NCBI GenBank assembly: GCA_022561735.1
Contig: JADFQR010000124.1
Span: forward strand, 1 to 5,029
From: Chloroflexota bacterium
Lineage (GTDB): Bacteria; Chloroflexota; Dehalococcoidia; UBA1151
DNA length: 5,029 nucleotides
Direction: 5' to 3'
A program made the translations under genes and the position numbers. The number at the start of each line of letters is the position of its first letter. Within the stretch, counting starts at the first letter, position 1. Of the stretch, positions 3,584-5,029 are shown one piece after another. Below the pieces are notes generated by a model that saw only the letters and a program-made list of their open reading frames with translations, made no database searches and was not told the DNA's origin.

Positions 3584-5029
3584 TCGCTTGATCGCGCTCG
3601 CCCCGTCCCCCACTATCCAGTTTCGCCCTGAACGGGCCGCGCATCCGCCCGCGCCTGCCTTAAGAGAACGCTCGAAACCGTACCGCGTACGGGGCCAGGG
3701 GGCCGGCGCTTTCGTCTCCAGACACAGGCCCGCCCGGATTCGTGACTCCCGGATTCGTGACTCCCGGATTCGTGACTCAAGGACTCAGAAAGCCGGGAGA
3801 CAGTTCCCGGAGACGGCGATCCAGATCGCGTGGCGCCGGTTGCCCCGGGGCGCGCCGGTGCAGGGCGCGGACGGCGCGATCTACGCAGTCCTTTACCCCG
3901 GGCGGCCTGCGGACGGGCCCGGGCCGGACTTCCGCGATGCCGTGCTGCGCGGGCCGGACGGCCGCGTCATGCGGGGCGATGTTGAGATACACGTCCGGAC
4001 CTCGGGCTGGCGGGCCCACGGCCACCACCGGGATCCCCGGTACAACGGCGTCTTGTTTCACGTCACCGGCGAACGGCCTGAAGGGAGGTCCGGGGAGCCG
4101 CGGCCTGTAGTCCTCACGGCGTCGGGCCGTTCCCTCCACCATCTCATACTGGCGCCACCGTACCCCGAAACACCTCTTGAACCCGAGCGCTGTACGGAGC
4201 AGCCAACCCCAGTAAACCCAAGAAACCCGGCAGACCTGGCGGCAGCGGGCGATCAGCGTTTCCTGGGCAAATCGGCCGGCGCCTCGATCATGCTGCGGGA
4301 GAAAGGCGGAGACGCCGCCGCCTGGATCGCCGTCCTGGAGTGCCTGGGTTACTCGCGAAACAGGCAGGGTTTCCGCAGGGTGGCGGTGCGGCTTCCGTGG
4401 CCCCGCCTCAGCGATGCCATCGAGGCCGGTGCGGATGCTACCTCGCTGCTCCTCTGGGCCGGAGGGTTTGGACAGAAACCGGGAGAACTGTCCCTGAATA
4501 TTGGGAATTATGGGAATAGTGGGAATAATGGGCCATCCGGGAGATCCCACGGACACCGCGGTCTCGCGCCTGCCTGGGTCGCGGGCGGACGGCCGGATAA
4601 CCGGCCGGAGCGTCGGCTGGCCGCCGCCGCTGTACTCGCCGGGCGCTGGCGGGAGCGCGGGCCCCTTGAAAATATCATCGAGGCCGTCCGCAGCGCGAGC
4701 GGACCGAACGATCTAATCGAGGCGTTTCAGGTGAGCGCCGACCAGACGGGCGCACGCGCTCTGATCGGCCGGGGCAGGGCGGGGGAGATCGTCGTCAACG
4801 CCATTCTGCCGCTTGTGCACGCATGGTCTCTGCTCGCAGATAGGTGGGACGTGACCGGAAAGGCGTTCCAGCTTTACCGCGACCACCCGAAGCTCCCCGG
4901 AAACGCCATAACGCGCGAGATGACCGCCCTGCTCGCCGCTGGCGGCGCGGCGCCGGAGATTTACGGCGCGCGAGAACAGCAGGGCCTGATCCTCATGTAC
5001 CGTGCCATGACCGCGGGGCCGATGTTCGC
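3576..5029 (+). CDS. DUF2851 family protein (3' end cut by the window)
   Basis: A continuous frame of 484 codons runs off the right edge. Function is unknown. Family hallmarks are YPGRP (107-111), GPGPDFRDAV (114-123), GDVEIHV with WRAHGHHRDPRYNGVLFHV (134-163), GDQRFLGK (225-232), LGYSRN (257-262), RPDNRPERRLA (339-349), IGRGRAGEIVVNAILP (397-412) and QQGLILMYR (468-476). The last motif is normally near the family's C terminus, so little is missing. The ATG at 3576 overlaps the FBPase stop (ATGACTGA), implying translational coupling; GGGG directly abutting it is too close to act as a ribosome-binding site. The only other in-frame start before the conserved domain is TTG at 3588. The 78-residue N-terminal extension is therefore real if the gene is intact. 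It is Arg-rich and carries three RIRDS repeats (54-68). Further in-frame repeats lie at residues 212-220 and 308-319. No signal peptide or membrane segment is seen. Confidence 0.88.
   Translation, partial: MTDRLIALAPSPTIQFRPERAAHPPAPALRERSKPYRVRGQGAGAFVSRHRPARIRDSRIRDSRIRDSRTQKAGRQFPETAIQIAWRRLPRGAPVQGADGAIYAVLYPGRPADGPGPDFRDAVLRGPDGRVMRGDVEIHVRTSGWRAHGHHRDPRYNGVLFHVTGERPEGRSGEPRPVVLTASGRSLHHLILAPPYPETPLEPERCTEQPTPVNPRNPADLAAAGDQRFLGKSAGASIMLREKGGDAAAWIAVLECLGYSRNRQGFRRVAVRLPWPRLSDAIEAGADATSLLLWAGGFGQKPGELSLNIGNYGNSGNNGPSGRSHGHRGLAPAWVAGGRPDNRPERRLAAAAVLAGRWRERGPLENIIEAVRSASGPNDLIEAFQVSADQTGARALIGRGRAGEIVVNAILPLVHAWSLLADRWDVTGKAFQLYRDHPKLPGNAITREMTALLAAGGAAPEIYGAREQQGLILMYRAMTAGPMF
3733..3777 (+). 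repeat. 15-bp direct repeat, three exact tandem copies
   Basis: CCCGGATTCGTGACT is repeated without change at 3733-3747, 3748-3762 and 3763-3777. The length is a multiple of three, so in the DUF2851 frame it encodes Arg-Ile-Arg-Asp-Ser three times (residues 54-68) and copy-number change would not shift the frame. Exact identity implies recent expansion, probably by slippage. It lies before the conserved part of the protein. Confidence 0.9.
4208..4228 (+). repeat. 9-bp-period CCC array within the DUF2851 gene
   Basis: CCC triplets recur exactly every 9 bp (4208, 4217, 4226), separated by purine-rich spacers AGTAAA and AAGAAA. In frame it encodes a Pro-x-Asn type run (PVNPRNPAD, residues 212-220). 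On the minus strand the units read GGGTTTNNT, resembling the GGGAATNNT units at 4497-4532. It is short and degenerate, so chance is possible. Confidence 0.5.
4497..4532 (+). repeat. 9-bp tandem repeat, four units, with G-quadruplex motif
   Basis: Four units of AAT-NNT-GGG run from 4497 to 4532 and encode Asn-x-Gly four times in the DUF2851 frame (NIGNYGNSGNNG, residues 308-319). GGG tracts at 4503, 4512, 4521 and 4530 are separated by 6-nt AT-rich loops, which fits the standard G-quadruplex pattern on the coding strand and mRNA. The AT-rich codons contrast sharply with the GC-rich gene around them. The array falls between two conserved parts of the protein, probably in a loop. Confidence 0.9.

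Noticed and set aside
3742..4110. Plus-strand frame of 122 codons with a TPGFV repeat
   Set aside because: It is the 15-bp repeat read out of frame. The frame starting at 3576 has the conserved DUF2851 residues across the same bases.
3777..4556. Minus-strand open frame of 259 codons with an IIPTIPIIPNI segment
   Set aside because: It is antisense to DUF2851, whose hallmarks run through the whole region. The Ile/Pro segment is just the reverse complement of the 9-bp repeat array.

Overview
The window carries four protein-coding genes of a GC-rich bacterium. Three are ordinary, well-conserved carbon-metabolism enzymes and one is a family of unknown function. A DUF2851 protein, together with a long-insert HpcH/HpaI aldolase that resembles those I recall from Chloroflexota, makes a Chloroflexota (Dehalococcoidia/SAR202-like) source plausible. 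That assignment is from memory of the families and is only moderately secure. I see no rRNA, tRNA, CRISPR array, insertion sequence or phage gene.

Layout, left to right. Bases 1-188 are non-coding. They hold two hairpins just past the end of the leftward gene pair, then a good sigma70-type promoter (minus strand, TTGACA, 17-nt spacer, GATACT) firing leftward out of the window, with a strong inverted repeat over its -35 box. Bases 189-1076 (minus) encode a metal-dependent HpcH/HpaI-type aldolase. Bases 1157-2188 (minus) encode a eukaryote-like class I fructose-1,6-bisphosphate aldolase. The two are 80 bp apart on the same strand, with no clear terminator between them, and probably form one transcript. 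Bases 2189-2548 are the divergent intergenic region. It contains a hairpin, a 9-bp-period GGG/CCC array, an exact 19-bp tandem duplication and an adjoining 13-bp palindrome. Bases 2549-3583 (plus) encode class I fructose-1,6-bisphosphatase. Its stop overlaps by 8 bp the start of a DUF2851 gene (3576 to beyond the right edge).

How the genes work together. Class I aldolase and class I FBPase catalyse consecutive gluconeogenic steps (triose phosphates to fructose-1,6-bisphosphate to fructose-6-phosphate). They are transcribed divergently from one 360-bp region, so shared control there is a reasonable inference. The HpcH/HpaI enzyme is an unrelated aldolase fold whose substrate cannot be told from sequence. 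DUF2851 is translationally linked to FBPase, but its role is unknown.

The most distinctive signal is the short tandem repeats. Three arrays have G/C triplets exactly every 9 bp, at 2332-2367, 4208-4228 and 4497-4532, and there is a 15-bp triplicate at 3733-3777. Three of these four arrays lie in frame inside the DUF2851 gene. One of them (4503-4532) is a textbook G3N6 x4 G-quadruplex motif in the coding strand. I do not see a new multi-gene system here; the repeats, the divergent regulatory region and the left-edge promoter/operator are what merit a second look.
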